64,000 bases of DNA from Bacteroidaceae bacterium (lineage in GTDB: Bacteria; Bacteroidota; Bacteroidia; Bacteroidales; Bacteroidaceae): contig JAFXVN010000085.1 in assembly GCA_017524545.1 (NCBI GenBank), forward strand, positions 25,084 through 89,083, read 5' to 3'. A program made the position numbers and the translations under genes. The notes beneath the pieces are model-generated. The model saw nothing but the letters and a program-made list of their open reading frames with translations, was not told the DNA's origin and searched no databases. Below, in pieces: positions 1-8,673 of the stretch. Position 1 is the first letter of the stretch. The number at the start of each line of letters is the position of its first letter.

Positions 1-1
1 G

Positions 2-112
2 GATGCCGATGCGTACCTGACGATGAAGACTGGCGAAGGCGCTGTAACCCTTGTTGGAGAATTGCCTCCAAGTGAAGACGGCTGGCCTGTCCTGATGTTT
101 GTTGTACATTGA
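2..112 (+). CDS. C-terminal end of an unrecognised protein (5' partial)
   Basis: An open frame runs from the window edge to a TGA at 110-112 and encodes the last 36 residues of a protein, ending LPPSEDGWPVLMFVVH. No family can be assigned from so short a piece. It is followed by an A/T-rich spacer containing GTGAAGAGTGAAGAA-type tandem repeats (139-230), and converges on asnA. The frame has no internal stop and codon use resembles the rest of the window, so it is probably a real gene end. Confidence 0.5.
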   Translation, partial: DADAYLTMKTGEGAVTLVGELPPSEDGWPVLMFVVH

Positions 113-229
113 TTAATTAATTATAAATAAATAATTAAGTGAAGAGTGAAGAACGAAGAGTGAAGAATCAAAGTTACTTTTGTCTGGTTGGTTACTATTA
201 TTCTTCACTTTTCACTCTTCACTTTTCAC

Positions 230-1267
230 TTATATCAGCGTCATTCCGGCTTCCTTGCATTCCTTTCTCATTGCTTCGGGCCAGATGCTGGCCTGTGTCT
301 CGCCGATGTGAGCCTTGTGCAGAAGCACCATGCAGAGACGGCTCTGACCGATGCCGCCGCCGATGGTCAGGGGCAGCGTGTCGCCCAGCAGACGCTGGTG
401 GAAATAAAGCTGCTTGCGCTCCTCCTTGCCCTGCAAGGCAAGCTGGTGGAGCAGCGACTCCTTGTCAACACGGATGCCCATCGAACTGAGCTCGATGCTG
501 CGATTCAGCAGGGGATACCATACCAGCAGGTCGCCGTTCAGCCCCATGAAGCCGCTCTCGTTTGGCGTACTCCAGTCGTCGTAGTCTGGGGCACGGTTGT
601 CGTGCACCTCGCCGTTGCTCAGTTTGCCGCCTATGCCTATTATAAACACGGCCCCATACTTCTGGCAGATGAGATGCTCGCGCTCCTTCGCCGTCTTGTC
701 GGGGTACATCCGCAGCAGCTCTTCGCTGTGGATGAAGTGGATGTCCTCGGGCAGGAAGGGCTTGAGCTGTGCATAGGTCTCACAGATATAGAATTCCGTG
801 CGCAGGATGGCGCTGTAAATCTTCGAGACGATGCGGCGCAGGTAGGCCTCGTTACGGTTCTCCGGCAAGAGCACACGCTCCCAGTCCCACTGATCGACAT
901 ACAGGCTGTGAATGTTGTCCAGCTCTTCGTCGGCACGGATGGCGTTCATGTCGGTCACGATGCCGAAGCCCGGCTTTGTCTTGTACTCGGCGAGCGTCAA
1001 CCTCTTCCACTTGGCCAGCGAGTGCACCACTTCGGCCAAAGCGTCGTTCATGTCCTTGATTGGGAAAGTGACGGGGCGCTCCACGCCGTTGAGGTCGTCG
1101 TTGATACCCAATCCGCGCAACACGAAAAGAGGGGCTGTGACACGGCTCAGGCGCAGCTCCGTGGAGAGACTGCAAAGGAAGAAGTCCTTTATTTTCTTAA
1201 TCGCCTGCTCCGTCTGGCTCAAGTCCAGCAACGCCTTGTAGTCGGCAGGATTCTGAAGTTTGCTCAT
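230..1267 (-). CDS. asnA: Aspartate--ammonia ligase (asparagine synthetase A)
   Basis: The 345-residue product makes asparagine from aspartate, ATP and free ammonia in the cytoplasm. It is close to the usual AsnA length of about 330 and matches the family throughout: the N-terminal LRLSRVTAPLFV segment, the central TDMNAIRADEELDNIHSLYVD segment split across the active site, and the class II aminoacyl-tRNA-synthetase-like ending GGGIGQSRLCMVLLHKAHIGE. The ATG at 1267 lies about 40 nt downstream of a TAnnTTTG promoter box, which supports this start. It is transcribed alone; the upstream ABC-F gene on the same strand is separated by about 270 bp holding a tandem repeat. Confidence 0.97.
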   Translation of the reverse strand: MSKLQNPADYKALLDLSQTEQAIKKIKDFFLCSLSTELRLSRVTAPLFVLRGLGINDDLNGVERPVTFPIKDMNDALAEVVHSLAKWKRLTLAEYKTKPGFGIVTDMNAIRADEELDNIHSLYVDQWDWERVLLPENRNEAYLRRIVSKIYSAILRTEFYICETYAQLKPFLPEDIHFIHSEELLRMYPDKTAKEREHLICQKYGAVFIIGIGGKLSNGEVHDNRAPDYDDWSTPNESGFMGLNGDLLVWYPLLNRSIELSSMGIRVDKESLLHQLALQGKEERKQLYFHQRLLGDTLPLTIGGGIGQSRLCMVLLHKAHIGETQASIWPEAMRKECKEAGMTLI

Positions 1268-1308
1268 GGTTTACCTTGTTTTGTCGGTATTACTTTCAAA
1301 ATTTCATG

Positions 1309-1316
1309 CAAAGGTA
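1309..1316 (-). promoter_or_regulatory. Bacteroidetes -7 box for asnA
   Basis: Read on the minus strand this is TACCTTTG, followed by CA, matching the Bacteroidetes TAnnTTTG consensus 42 nt upstream of the asnA ATG. Confidence 0.7.
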
Positions 1317-1430
1317 GGGCATTTATTTCAATTTGCAAAGGGAAGACACGTTTTTCTTTCATTTTTAGCATAAATAGCACGCTTCCAGCATACATTAGGA
1401 GCCGAAGGACAGGTAAAAGGCAAACATAAC

Positions 1431-1496
1431 GTGCCTCGTTGAACAATTAGGCGTGCCTCGTTGACCAATTAGGCGTGCCTCGTTGACCAATTAGGC
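1431..1496. repeat. Three tandem copies of a 22 bp repeat
   Basis: The unit GTGCCTCGTTGACCAATTAG plus GC occurs three times head to tail at 1431-1452, 1453-1474 and 1475-1496; only one base differs (GAACAATT in the first copy). It lies between the asnA promoter and the end of the ABC-F gene, starting 39 bp past that gene's stop. Related words (CGTGCCTAATTG) occur near 17979 and in the hairpin at 55477-55518. There are no spacers between units, so it is not a CRISPR. Confidence 0.9.
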
Positions 1497-1534
1497 GTGT
1501 TATGATGCAAATTCCCACACGTGGGAATTATATG

Positions 1535-3427
1535 TTAGCCCTGCTCTATTTCGCTAAGCTCAAGCCAGCGCATGGATTTCTCGTCGAGGAGGTTGACAAC
1601 GACAGGCAGGCGTTTGCTCTTGTCGATGATTTCCTGCGTCGAGAGGGTACCGCTGCTGAGGGCTGCCTCTATGTCTGCCTTCTCGCTCTCCAGTTCCTCT
1701 ATTTCCTTCTCCAAAGCCTGGAACTCCTGCTTTTCGCGGAAGGACATCTTGCGCTTGCGGCCAGCCCCCTCCCCGCTCCCTCTTTGGGGGAGTGCTTTTT
1801 TCTTTTCTTCACTACACTCAATCTTTGGGGCACTCCCCAAAAGGGGGAGCGGGGAGGGGGCTGCCCTGTACTGCGTGTAGTTGCCCGGAAAGTCCTTCAC
1901 CTCGCCATCGCCCTTGAAGACGAAGAGGTGGTCAACCACCTTGTCCATGAAGTAGCGGTCGTGGCTGATGATGATGACACACCCTTTGAAATCGTGCAGA
2001 TATTGCTCCAGTATCTGGAGGGAAGTGATGTCGAGGTCGTTGGTCGGCTCGTCGAGGACAAGGAAGTTGGGGCTTTGCATGAGCACCGTGCAGAGATAGA
2101 GCCGACGCTTTTCGCCGCCCGACAGCTTGTAGATGTAATTCTGCTGCTGCTTGGGCGAGAACATGAAGTGCTGGAGGAACTGCATGGCCGAAAGCCGCTG
2201 CCCGCCACCGAGGTCAACATATTCTGCCGTTTTGCGGACAGCATCAATGACCTTCATCTGCTCGTCGAACTGCATCCCCTCCTGGCTGTAATAACCGAAG
2301 CGGACTGTCTCGCCTACAACGAAACGTCCGCTGTCGGGCTTGACCAGTCCGAGCAGCATCTTGACGAAGGTGCTCTTGCCCGTGCCGTTGTTGCCGACGA
2401 TGCCCAGCTTCTCGTAGCGCGAAAAGTTGTAGTAGAAATCCTTGAGCAGAACGTGGTCGCCGTAGGCCTTGCTCACATACTCCGCCTCGAATATCTTGCT
2501 GCCGATGTAGGCGGACTTCATCTGAAGCTTCACCTGCTGCTCCTCGATGCGGCGGTGTGCCTGCTTCTCCAATTCGTAGAATGCTTCTTCGCGATAGCGG
2601 GCCTTATGACCGCGAGCCTGTGGCATCCGGCGCATCCAGTCGAGCTCCGTGCGGTAGAGGTTTGTGGCCCTTGCCACCTCTGCACGCGCCACTTCCAGAC
2701 GCTGGGCACGCTGCTCGAGGTAGTAGGCATAGTTGCCGTGATAGGTATAGACGGTCTCATCGTCCAGCTCGAGGATGACGGAGCAGACGCGGTCGAGGAA
2801 GTAGCGGTCGTGTGTCACCATGAGCAGGGTGACGTTGGAGCGCGAGAGGTAGTTCTCGAGCCACTCAATCATTTGCAGGTCAAGGTGGTTGGTCGGCTCG
2901 TCGAGGATGAGCAGGTCTGGCTCCATGATGAGCGTATTGGCGAGTGCCACACGCTTCAACTGTCCGCCCGACAGCTGCGAGAGCGGCTTGTCGAACTCTG
3001 AAATATAGAGCTGCGAAAGGATGGTCTTGGCGCGGTTCTCGTAGTCCCATGCCTTCTGCTGCTCCATGCGGTCGAGGATGCTCTGCAAACCTTCCTGGCT
3101 CGCAGAGGCCATGCAGGTCTCATACTCACGGATGAGGTTCGTCGTCTCGTTGCCGTGCCAGAAGCAAGCCTCGATAACGGTTAGGTCGAGGGGATAGTTC
3201 GGCGTCTGTTCCAGATAGCCGATGCGCAGGTCGTTACGAAAGACAACCTGCCCCTCGTCGGCTTGGTCGGCACCGCTCAAGATGTTAAGCAGTGTGCTTT
3301 TGCCCGTGCCATTCTTAGCGATGAGACCCACTTTCTGCCCTTCGCCTATGCTGAACGAGAGGTCGGAGAAAAGCGTCTTGTCCCCTACGCTGCGCGTCAG
3401 ATTCTGTACCTGTAAGTATGAAACCAC
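1535..3427 (-). CDS. ABC-F family ATPase
   Basis: A 630-residue soluble protein with two ABC ATPase domains in tandem and no membrane segments, as in the ABC-F family, which acts on ribosomes or in translation quality control. Domain 1 has Walker A GKNGTGKSTLL, signature LSGGQLKRVALA and Walker B LLILDEPTNHLD; domain 2 has GNNGTGKST, LSGGEKRRLYL and FLVLDEPTNDLD. An ABC_tran_Xtn-like linker joins them and a coiled-coil follows near the C-terminus. The stretch encoded by 1763-1862, just before the coiled coil, is a palindromic repeat read through in frame (about 33 residues rich in P, L, G, S), absent from usual homologues. Uup- and YdiF-like members are equally possible; the exact subfamily is not resolved. 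Confidence 0.93.
   Translation of the reverse strand: MVSYLQVQNLTRSVGDKTLFSDLSFSIGEGQKVGLIAKNGTGKSTLLNILSGADQADEGQVVFRNDLRIGYLEQTPNYPLDLTVIEACFWHGNETTNLIREYETCMASASQEGLQSILDRMEQQKAWDYENRAKTILSQLYISEFDKPLSQLSGGQLKRVALANTLIMEPDLLILDEPTNHLDLQMIEWLENYLSRSNVTLLMVTHDRYFLDRVCSVILELDDETVYTYHGNYAYYLEQRAQRLEVARAEVARATNLYRTELDWMRRMPQARGHKARYREEAFYELEKQAHRRIEEQQVKLQMKSAYIGSKIFEAEYVSKAYGDHVLLKDFYYNFSRYEKLGIVGNNGTGKSTFVKMLLGLVKPDSGRFVVGETVRFGYYSQEGMQFDEQMKVIDAVRKTAEYVDLGGGQRLSAMQFLQHFMFSPKQQQNYIYKLSGGEKRRLYLCTVLMQSPNFLVLDEPTNDLDITSLQILEQYLHDFKGCVIIISHDRYFMDKVVDHLFVFKGDGEVKDFPGNYTQYRAAPSPLPLLGSAPKIECSEEKKKALPQRGSGEGAGRKRKMSFREKQEFQALEKEIEELESEKADIEAALSSGTLSTQEIIDKSKRLPVVVNLLDEKSMRWLELSEIEQG
1763..1862. repeat. 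Palindromic element inside the ABC-F coding sequence
   Basis: The two ends of this 100 bp stretch (1763-1795 and 1830-1862) are 33-nt inverted repeats with about three mismatches, built on AGCCCCCTCCCCGCTCCC. The element is in frame with the gene and sits in the linker before the C-terminal coiled coil. Similar G/C-run palindromes lie inside several other genes of the window. Confidence 0.85.
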
Positions 3428-3489
3428 TTCCTTATTTACTATTTGACGATTTACAATTTACGATTTGACAATTTGCTCCTTTTCGCGTA

Positions 3490-3497
3490 CAAAAGTA
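3490..3497 (-). promoter_or_regulatory. -7 box for the ABC-F gene
   Basis: Minus-strand TACTTTTG fits TAnnTTTG and lies 63 nt upstream of the ABC-F ATG. The spacer between box and start holds tandem ATTTGACGATTTAC-type words. Confidence 0.55.
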
Positions 3498-3602
3498 CAA
3501 AAAGATTAGGGATTGGGGATTAAGGAACAGGGAAAAAGAACAAAAACAGCAAGTAATCAAATAATTTTAATCTTTAATCTTTAATCTTTAATCTTTTTTT
3601 CG

Positions 3603-3610
3603 TACCTTTG
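3603..3610 (+). promoter_or_regulatory. -7 box for rho
   Basis: TACCTTTG followed by CA, directly after four tandem TTAATCTTT words (about 3567-3597). It leaves a leader of about 90 nt before the rho ATG, long enough for the autoregulation by attenuation known for rho genes, though no specific structure is claimed. Confidence 0.7.
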
Positions 3611-3703
3611 CACTGCTTTTAGAGAAATAGCTGTCGGCTTCTTTCCGGCAGTTCGATATTTCCCCATTTACACATTATATATTTTATATAGCATACACAG
3701 ATT

Positions 3704-5527
3704 ATGCACAAAAGCGAACTTGAAGGAATGACCCTGGCAGAGCTTACTGCGCTTGCCGGAGAACTCGGTGCGGAGTTAAGCAACGACCAGACAACACTCA
3801 TCTACAACATACTGGATGCCCAATCCCTGAAGGCATCTGCAGAGACAGCGCCCAAAAAGCGCGGCAGGAAGCCCAAAGCAGCACCCTCCCCTATCCCCTC
3901 TCCCGAGGAGGAAGGGAACAAGGATGCAGAAGCAACACCAGAGGCTACTGAAGCTCCTGCTCCCAAGAAACGCGGACGCAAGTCGAAGGCAGAGAAGGCA
4001 GCAGAAGAAGCAGCTAAAGCGACTGAAGCCTCTCCCCTGCTCCCTTCAGAAGGAGAGGAAGAGGAAAAGCCCCTGACTTCAGTGGAGGATTTAGGAGAGG
4101 CCCCTGCTACCAAGAAGCGCCGCAAGCGCATCGGAGAAGCCAAAGCGGAAGAGGAACCTAAAGCTGCTGAATCCTCAGAGGAAGAGACAAAAGAAGCAGA
4201 AGAGACAAATGAAACCCTTTTCTCTTCTAACCGGTCGGACTTCTTCATTATCCAAGACATCCCCACTGTAGAGGAGCAAATAAAAGAACTCTTAAATGCA
4301 AAGGCTCTCGCCAACTCTCCCCAGAAGGTAGAGAAGCTTCAACCCGATGAAGCCAATACAGGAAAGAAAGCTTCTCCAAAGGGAGACATTGAAGGGTCAT
4401 CATACAACTTTGGCGACAACATTCGCGGCGAAGGCGTGCTTGATGTCATGCCCGAAGGTTTTGGCTTCTTGCGCAGCAGCGACTACAACTACCTGAGCAG
4501 CCCCGACGACATCTATGTCACCCAGCAGATGATTAAGCAGTTTGGCCTCAAGACGGGCGATGTCGTGGAAGGCCCTGTGCGCCCGCCACTGCACGGAGAG
4601 AAGTTCTTCCCCCTGATTCGCGTGGAGCGCATCAACGGCTGCAACCCCGACACGGTGCGCGACCGCAGCCCCTTCGAGAACCTGACGCCCCTCTTCCCCG
4701 ACGAGAAGTTCAAGCTCTGCTCTGGCAAAGGCGACTCGCTCTCTGCCCGCGTGGTTGACCTCTTTGCTCCTATCGGCAAGGGACAACGTGCACTGATTGT
4801 GGCGCAGCCAAAAACAGGTAAGACGTTGCTGATGAAGGATATTGCCAACGCCATTGCTGCCAATCACCCGGAGGCTTACCTCATGATGCTGCTCATCGAC
4901 GAGCGCCCGGAGGAAGTTACCGACATGGCTCGCACCGTAAAGGCAGAGGTCATTGCCAGCACCTTCGACGAACCGGCAGAACGCCATGTGAAGATTGCCG
5001 GCATCGTCCTGGAGAAGGCAAAGCGAATGGTGGAGTGCGGACACGACGTTGTCATCTTCCTTGATTCCATCACACGTTTGGCGCGTGCCTACAATACGGT
5101 GTCGCCTGCCAGTGGCAAAGTGTTGAGCGGTGGCGTGGATGCCAATGCCTTGCACAAACCCAAGCGCTTCTTCGGCGCTGCTCGCAACATTGAGAACGGC
5201 GGCAGCCTGACCATCATTGCCACAGCTCTCATCGACACTGGCAGCAAGATGGACGAAGTCATTTTCGAGGAGTTCAAGGGAACAGGTAACATGGAGTTGC
5301 AGCTCGACCGCGTACTCTCCAACAAACGCATCTTCCCCGCTGTCAACATCATCGCCAGCAGCACGCGCCGCGACGACCTGCTTCAAGACAAGATGACGCT
5401 CGACCGCATGTGGATTCTCCGCAAGTTCCTTGCCGACATGACTTCCCTCGAAGCCATGAACGAAGTCAAGTCTCGCCTCGAAAACACCGACAGCAACGAG
5501 GAATTCCTCCTCAGCATGAATTCATAA
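3704..5527 (+). CDS. rho: Transcription termination factor Rho with long disordered insertion
   Basis: This 607-residue protein is the hexameric RNA-dependent ATPase that terminates transcription. Residues 1-45 form the Rho_N helical domain. Residues about 47-235 are a charged, low-complexity insertion with three basic AT-hook-like words (KKRGRKPK near 51, KKRGRKSK near 88, KKRRKRIG near 136). The cold-shock-like RNA-binding domain follows ([16 protein letters not shown] near 241), then the ATPase with Walker A PKTGKT near 367 and Walker [17 protein letters not shown]. Bacteroides Rho is known to carry a disordered insertion of this kind that promotes condensate formation. Part of this insertion ([35 protein letters not shown]) resembles the translated palindromic elements found in other genes here. 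Confidence 0.97.
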   Translation: MHKSELEGMTLAELTALAGELGAELSNDQTTLIYNILDAQSLKASAETAPKKRGRKPKAAPSPIPSPEEEGNKDAEATPEATEAPAPKKRGRKSKAEKAAEEAAKATEASPLLPSEGEEEEKPLTSVEDLGEAPATKKRRKRIGEAKAEEEPKAAESSEEETKEAEETNETLFSSNRSDFFIIQDIPTVEEQIKELLNAKALANSPQKVEKLQPDEANTGKKASPKGDIEGSSYNFGDNIRGEGVLDVMPEGFGFLRSSDYNYLSSPDDIYVTQQMIKQFGLKTGDVVEGPVRPPLHGEKFFPLIRVERINGCNPDTVRDRSPFENLTPLFPDEKFKLCSGKGDSLSARVVDLFAPIGKGQRALIVAQPKTGKTLLMKDIANAIAANHPEAYLMMLLIDERPEEVTDMARTVKAEVIASTFDEPAERHVKIAGIVLEKAKRMVECGHDVVIFLDSITRLARAYNTVSPASGKVLSGGVDANALHKPKRFFGAARNIENGGSLTIIATALIDTGSKMDEVIFEEFKGTGNMELQLDRVLSNKRIFPAVNIIASSTRRDDLLQDKMTLDRMWILRKFLADMTSLEAMNEVKSRLENTDSNEEFLLSMNS

Positions 5528-5550
5528 CAGACATCATTTCATATTACACC

Positions 5551-5685
5551 ATGATGATACTGCTCGCATGGGGCATCTTCGTCTGCCTCGTCTATCTTCT
5601 GCTTTGGGGTGACACGTTCTACTACCAATACAATCTGCCCAAAGTCTGCAAAAAGGTGCTGGATGCTTTCACGGAAGAGGAATAG
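5551..5685 (+). CDS. Small single-pass membrane protein (44 aa)
   Basis: Starting at ATG 5551, 24 nt after the rho stop, the 44-residue product has one strong hydrophobic helix (ILLAWGIFVCLVYLLLWG) followed by a polar tail ending FTEEE. It overlaps the start of the following lipoprotein gene by 23 nt, so the three genes are probably co-transcribed. The family is not recognised. Confidence 0.5.
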   Translation: MMILLAWGIFVCLVYLLLWGDTFYYQYNLPKVCKKVLDAFTEEE

Positions 5686-6232
5686 CCTGGCATTGCTCTG
5701 CCTGCTGCTTGCCTGCTGCCAGAAGTTTGACCCAACCGTTGACCCGGAAGACAGCAACGAACAGGCGGCAACGACAGAACAGACCGCCACGGTGCTTGGC
5801 ACGGGAGAGGGGACGGAGGAACGTCCCTATACCGTGACAGACATCCTCTCCATGTCTCTCTCCGGTGACGAAGCGGTATGGGTGATTGGCTATCTGGTGG
5901 GAACAGCACGAAACGGCATGAACCATGCCGACTTCAGCCCCGATGCCACGAACCAAACCAACATCCTGCTCTCCACCGACTCTCTCTGCACTGACCCGGA
6001 ACGCTGCATCCCTGTTGAACTCAAAACCGACAAATGGAGGAAGAATCTGTCGCTGCCCAACAACACAGCACACTTTCACAAGTGCCTCCTCGTAAAAGGC
6101 GAACCCTCGGTGTACTTATACAGAAACGGCCTGCGAAATGTTTCCGCAGGCCGTTGGCTCGATGGTTTCGACGTTTCATCCGTCGCCCCAACAGATTGGG
6201 ACGTCAATGACCTTACCTCGTCACAGAAATAA
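5663..6232 (+). CDS. DUF6359-like lipoprotein
   Basis: The 189-residue product begins with a short basic, hydrophobic signal peptide ending in a lipobox-like LLLACC, so it is probably an envelope lipoprotein. The body contains EGTEERPYTVTDIL and VWVIGYLVG followed by NILLS and PVEL, the pattern of the DUF6359 family, an OB-fold-like domain common in Bacteroidales secreted proteins. I placed the start at 5663 because only this ATG gives a signal peptide; upstream codons in the same frame lie inside the preceding small gene. The 3' end overlaps the convergent export gene by 20 nt and contains an 11 bp G/C-rich inverted repeat (6125-6155). Confidence 0.75.
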   Translation: MLSRKRNSLALLCLLLACCQKFDPTVDPEDSNEQAATTEQTATVLGTGEGTEERPYTVTDILSMSLSGDEAVWVIGYLVGTARNGMNHADFSPDATNQTNILLSTDSLCTDPERCIPVELKTDKWRKNLSLPNNTAHFHKCLLVKGEPSVYLYRNGLRNVSAGRWLDGFDVSSVAPTDWDVNDLTSSQK

Positions 6233-7031
6233 CGATTGCCACAACAGACGCAACAACACTCACGATGCTGGCACCTGCACTCAGGAATGTATAGAAGGCG
6301 CTGCTCTTGATACTCTGGCTCTTGTTGGGCTCTACATAAATCATATCGTTCTGCTGCACGTAGTAGGCAGGATTCTGGAACACATTGCAATCGGTCAGGT
6401 CGATGTCGTACTTCTTGCGCTCACCGTTCTCCTCACGATAGAGGGTAACCTTCTGGCGCAGACCCGTATCGGCAATGTCACCGCATTGCGAAAGCACATC
6501 CAGCACGGTGTTGCGTTCACTGGTCAGAGCCACCACCTTCGGACTCTTCACGGCACCCAGCACTGCCACACGGGCATTGAGCAGACGCACTGTCACCTCT
6601 GGATCTTTGATAAGGTTGGCATCAATGATGCTCTGTTCGATGCGCTTGGCCGCCTCGTCAGATGTGCAACCTGCCACACTGACACGTCCCACAGCCGGCA
6701 GAATAACATACCCGTCGTTGGACACCGTATAGCCGTAGGCATGAGACATTGACTGGCCGCCACTACTTAGGGACGTCAAATTACTTGTGCCAGAAGAACC
6801 CATTACTACATCCTGAGCAAAGATGGTAAGGAGCTCGGGCTCGCTGCATGTTACCTTAATGAGCACCTGGTCGGCTGGTTTAAGGCGCATCTCATACTGC
6901 TGCATAATTAGTTGAGTCTGCCTGAACACTTCGTCAGAATCTTGGAAATAGACAATCTTCTTGGTTGAAACACAGCTCGACATCAACAGCATTGCCATCA
7001 ACGGGAGCATAAGGAATGTTGACTTTTTCAT
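6213..7031 (-). CDS. Polysaccharide export outer-membrane lipoprotein (Wza-like)
   Basis: The 272-residue protein begins with a lipoprotein signal (MAMLLMSSC), then a polysaccharide biosynthesis/export domain (MRLKPADQVLIKVTCSEPEL, later YTVSNDGYVILPAVGRVSVAG) and a SLBB-like segment (VTVRLLNARVAVLGAVKSP). A hydrophobic helix closes the protein (about 22 residues before the terminal VTR), typical of Bacteroidales members. The family forms or supports the outer-membrane pore for capsule or exopolysaccharide. No other capsule genes are adjacent, so it may be a stand-alone copy. Its 3' end overlaps the convergent DUF6359-like gene. Confidence 0.88.
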   Translation of the reverse strand: MKKSTFLMLPLMAMLLMSSCVSTKKIVYFQDSDEVFRQTQLIMQQYEMRLKPADQVLIKVTCSEPELLTIFAQDVVMGSSGTSNLTSLSSGGQSMSHAYGYTVSNDGYVILPAVGRVSVAGCTSDEAAKRIEQSIIDANLIKDPEVTVRLLNARVAVLGAVKSPKVVALTSERNTVLDVLSQCGDIADTGLRQKVTLYREENGERKKYDIDLTDCNVFQNPAYYVQQNDMIYVEPNKSQSIKSSAFYTFLSAGASIVSVVASVVAIVISVTR

Positions 7032-7054
7032 TTGAATTGTTATTTATTGTTGCA

Positions 7055-7062
7055 CAAAGGTA
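7055..7062 (-). promoter_or_regulatory. -7 box for the polysaccharide export gene
   Basis: Minus-strand TACCTTTG 24 nt upstream of the ATG at 7031, matching TAnnTTTG. Confidence 0.7.
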
Positions 7063-7187
7063 CATCTTTTTCTTTTATCTGCAAAACAGAGCGCAAGAAA
7101 AAAGGGCTAAGGATTAGGGATTAGGGATTTATTCTCCCATTTCCTAAATTTCTTAACGCTTAATTCTTAATTCTTGATTTAATTTTG

Positions 7188-7195
7188 TACCTTTG
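7188..7195 (+). promoter_or_regulatory. -7 box for the HAD-like gene
   Basis: TACCTTTG followed by CAGCA, 31 nt before the ATG at 7227. It excludes an upstream in-frame ATG at 7185, which would lie before the transcription start. Confidence 0.72.
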
Positions 7196-7226
7196 CAGCA
7201 GAAAAGCAAACTATAGCAAGACAAGT

Positions 7227-7646
7227 ATGACAATAGCAGTTGATTTCGACGGGACTATCGTCGAGCACCGTTACCCCGAAATCGGCAAGGAACTGCCCTT
7301 TGCCACACAAACACTGAGAATGCTCATCGAAGACCGCCACAAGCTCATCCTTTGGAGCGTGCGCGAAGGCAAGCTTCTGGACGAAGCCATAGAATGGTGC
7401 CGCAAACGCGGTGTGGAATTCTATGCCGTCAACAAGGACTACCCCGAAGAGGATCTCACCAAGAACCAAAACTTCAGCCGGAAAATCAAGGCAGACCTGT
7501 GGATTGATGACCGTAACATTGGCGGCCTTCCCGACTGGGGCACCATCTACCAAATGATTAAAGAAAAGAAAACCTACGAACAGATTCTCATGGAACGGAT
7601 GTCGCTCGAAGAACCGAAGCCACAAAAGAAATGGTGGCAGTTCTGA
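7227..7646 (+). CDS. HAD-like hydrolase (BT0820-type)
   Basis: The 139-residue soluble protein starts MTIAVDFDGTIVEHRYP, carrying the HAD nucleophile motif DxDGT, and later WIDDRNIGGLPDWG, the acidic motif that holds the catalytic metal. It belongs to the short, capless HAD-like proteins frequent in Bacteroidales, whose substrates are not firmly known. I chose the ATG at 7227 over 7185 because the promoter box at 7188-7195 overlaps the upstream start. The gene stands alone; the spacer after it holds tandem ATGAACT words. Confidence 0.82.
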   Translation: MTIAVDFDGTIVEHRYPEIGKELPFATQTLRMLIEDRHKLILWSVREGKLLDEAIEWCRKRGVEFYAVNKDYPEEDLTKNQNFSRKIKADLWIDDRNIGGLPDWGTIYQMIKEKKTYEQILMERMSLEEPKPQKKWWQF

Positions 7647-7745
7647 AGGCAGTTCACATTCCATAGTTCATAGTTAAAGATTATGAAAATGAGGCGAGAA
7701 CTAAAAAATATGAACTATGAACTATGAACTATGAACTATTTTTCG

Positions 7746-7753
7746 TACCTTTG
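7746..7753 (+). promoter_or_regulatory. -7 box for the 53-aa membrane protein gene
   Basis: TACCTTTG plus CA, 41 nt upstream of the ATG at 7795, preceded by a run of four ATGAACT-type tandem words (about 7709-7737). Confidence 0.7.
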
Positions 7754-7794
7754 CAGAGCAAACAAATAAAAACAACACAAAACAACATACAACT

Positions 7795-7956
7795 ATGAAA
7801 CAGAATTTGGGTATCATCCTTATCGTGCTCGGCGCACTGATGCTCATCATCAGCTATTTTGCAGACCTGGTAGATTACAACTTCTACAACATCGGTGCAC
7901 TGCTCATCATCATTGCCGGCATCGTCACACACATCATGATGACGAAACGCTCTTAG
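7795..7956 (+). CDS. Small two-helix membrane protein (53 aa)
   Basis: ATG 7795 to TAG 7956 encodes 53 residues with two hydrophobic helices (LGIILIVLGALMLIISYF and IGALLIIIAGIVTHIMM) joined by a short acidic turn and a basic tail MTKRS. It has its own promoter box and is followed 41 nt later by a secreted barrel protein. The layout resembles small conserved Bacteroidales inner-membrane proteins of unknown role. It is shorter than most gene-finding cut-offs but has good coding character. Confidence 0.7.
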   Translation: MKQNLGIILIVLGALMLIISYFADLVDYNFYNIGALLIIIAGIVTHIMMTKRS

Positions 7957-7997
7957 CCTCGCATCCTTCACCCCGCAAAACCCGCAACAAAGAAGCC

Positions 7998-8633
7998 ATG
8001 AGACCCACCCGCAAGACAATGGCTCTATGTGCCATATTGTGCCTGAGCCTCAATGCCCAGGCACAATTCGATGACGACTACGACGTGGAAGAATGGAGTC
8101 TGGAAGAAGAAGAGGCGCCAAAACCACAGCACAAGGAATACAAGAATGCCATCTATCTGCAGTATTCCCCTTCGCGCTACAAAGTCAGCGATGACTGCCG
8201 TGTACACTTCAACGAATTCCTACTGGGCTACAACCGCCTTATTCAGGTCATGGAGGAGAAGCCATACTTCGTTGAGGCAGGTGCCAACGTTAAGTTCTCA
8301 TGGACTAAGGACATGATGGATGCACGGGTCATCACCTTCCGCATCCCTGTCAACGTCCTCTACAAAATATATCCGTGGAAGGAGAAGGACTATGCCATCG
8401 CCCCATTCGCAGGAGCTTCTGTACGCGCCATTGCTATGGCACACGACTGTTCCAGCCACACGAATCTCTGCGGCAGCAACGGATGGGGACGTTTCCAAGT
8501 CGCATGGCAGGCAGGCATACGCTTCTACATGAACCGCTATTTCCTCGGCTTTAGCTATTCGCGCGACTTCCGAGACTCCAGCAAGTTCCCTGGCGTGCGT
8601 GAGTGCGGCGTACACTTGGGCTGTTGCTTCTAA
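7998..8633 (+). CDS. Outer-membrane beta-barrel family protein
   Basis: The 211-residue product has a signal peptide (cleavage probably after NAQA, before QFDDDYD), an acidic stretch, then alternating hydrophobic/aromatic strands such as YFVEAGANVKFSWT, RIPVNVLYKIYPW, IAPFAGASVRAIAM and YFLGFSYSRDF, the pattern of small outer-membrane barrels (porin-family/PorT-like). It ends VHLGCCF with an unusual double cysteine instead of the usual terminal aromatic strand. Function beyond an outer-membrane location cannot be inferred. Confidence 0.68.
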   Translation: MRPTRKTMALCAILCLSLNAQAQFDDDYDVEEWSLEEEEAPKPQHKEYKNAIYLQYSPSRYKVSDDCRVHFNEFLLGYNRLIQVMEEKPYFVEAGANVKFSWTKDMMDARVITFRIPVNVLYKIYPWKEKDYAIAPFAGASVRAIAMAHDCSSHTNLCGSNGWGRFQVAWQAGIRFYMNRYFLGFSYSRDFRDSSKFPGVRECGVHLGCCF

Positions 8634-8673
8634 GTCCTACTTTTACACTTTACACATTATATAATATATCATT

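Noticed and set aside
188-1429. Long open frame on the plus strand opposite asnA
   Set aside because: It is antisense to a clear asnA gene, has no recognisable domain and results from codon bias in a G/C-balanced gene.
1264-1446. 60-codon minus-strand frame upstream of asnA
   Set aside because: It overlaps the asnA promoter box and start and has no family features.
1431-1496. Possible CRISPR
   Set aside because: Units are directly adjacent with no spacers and no cas genes nearby; it is a short tandem repeat.
6125-6155. 11 bp G/C-rich hairpin as a terminator for the export gene
   Set aside because: The inverted repeat is real (AACGGCCTGCG) but lies inside the convergent gene and has no T-run, so it is not called as a terminator.
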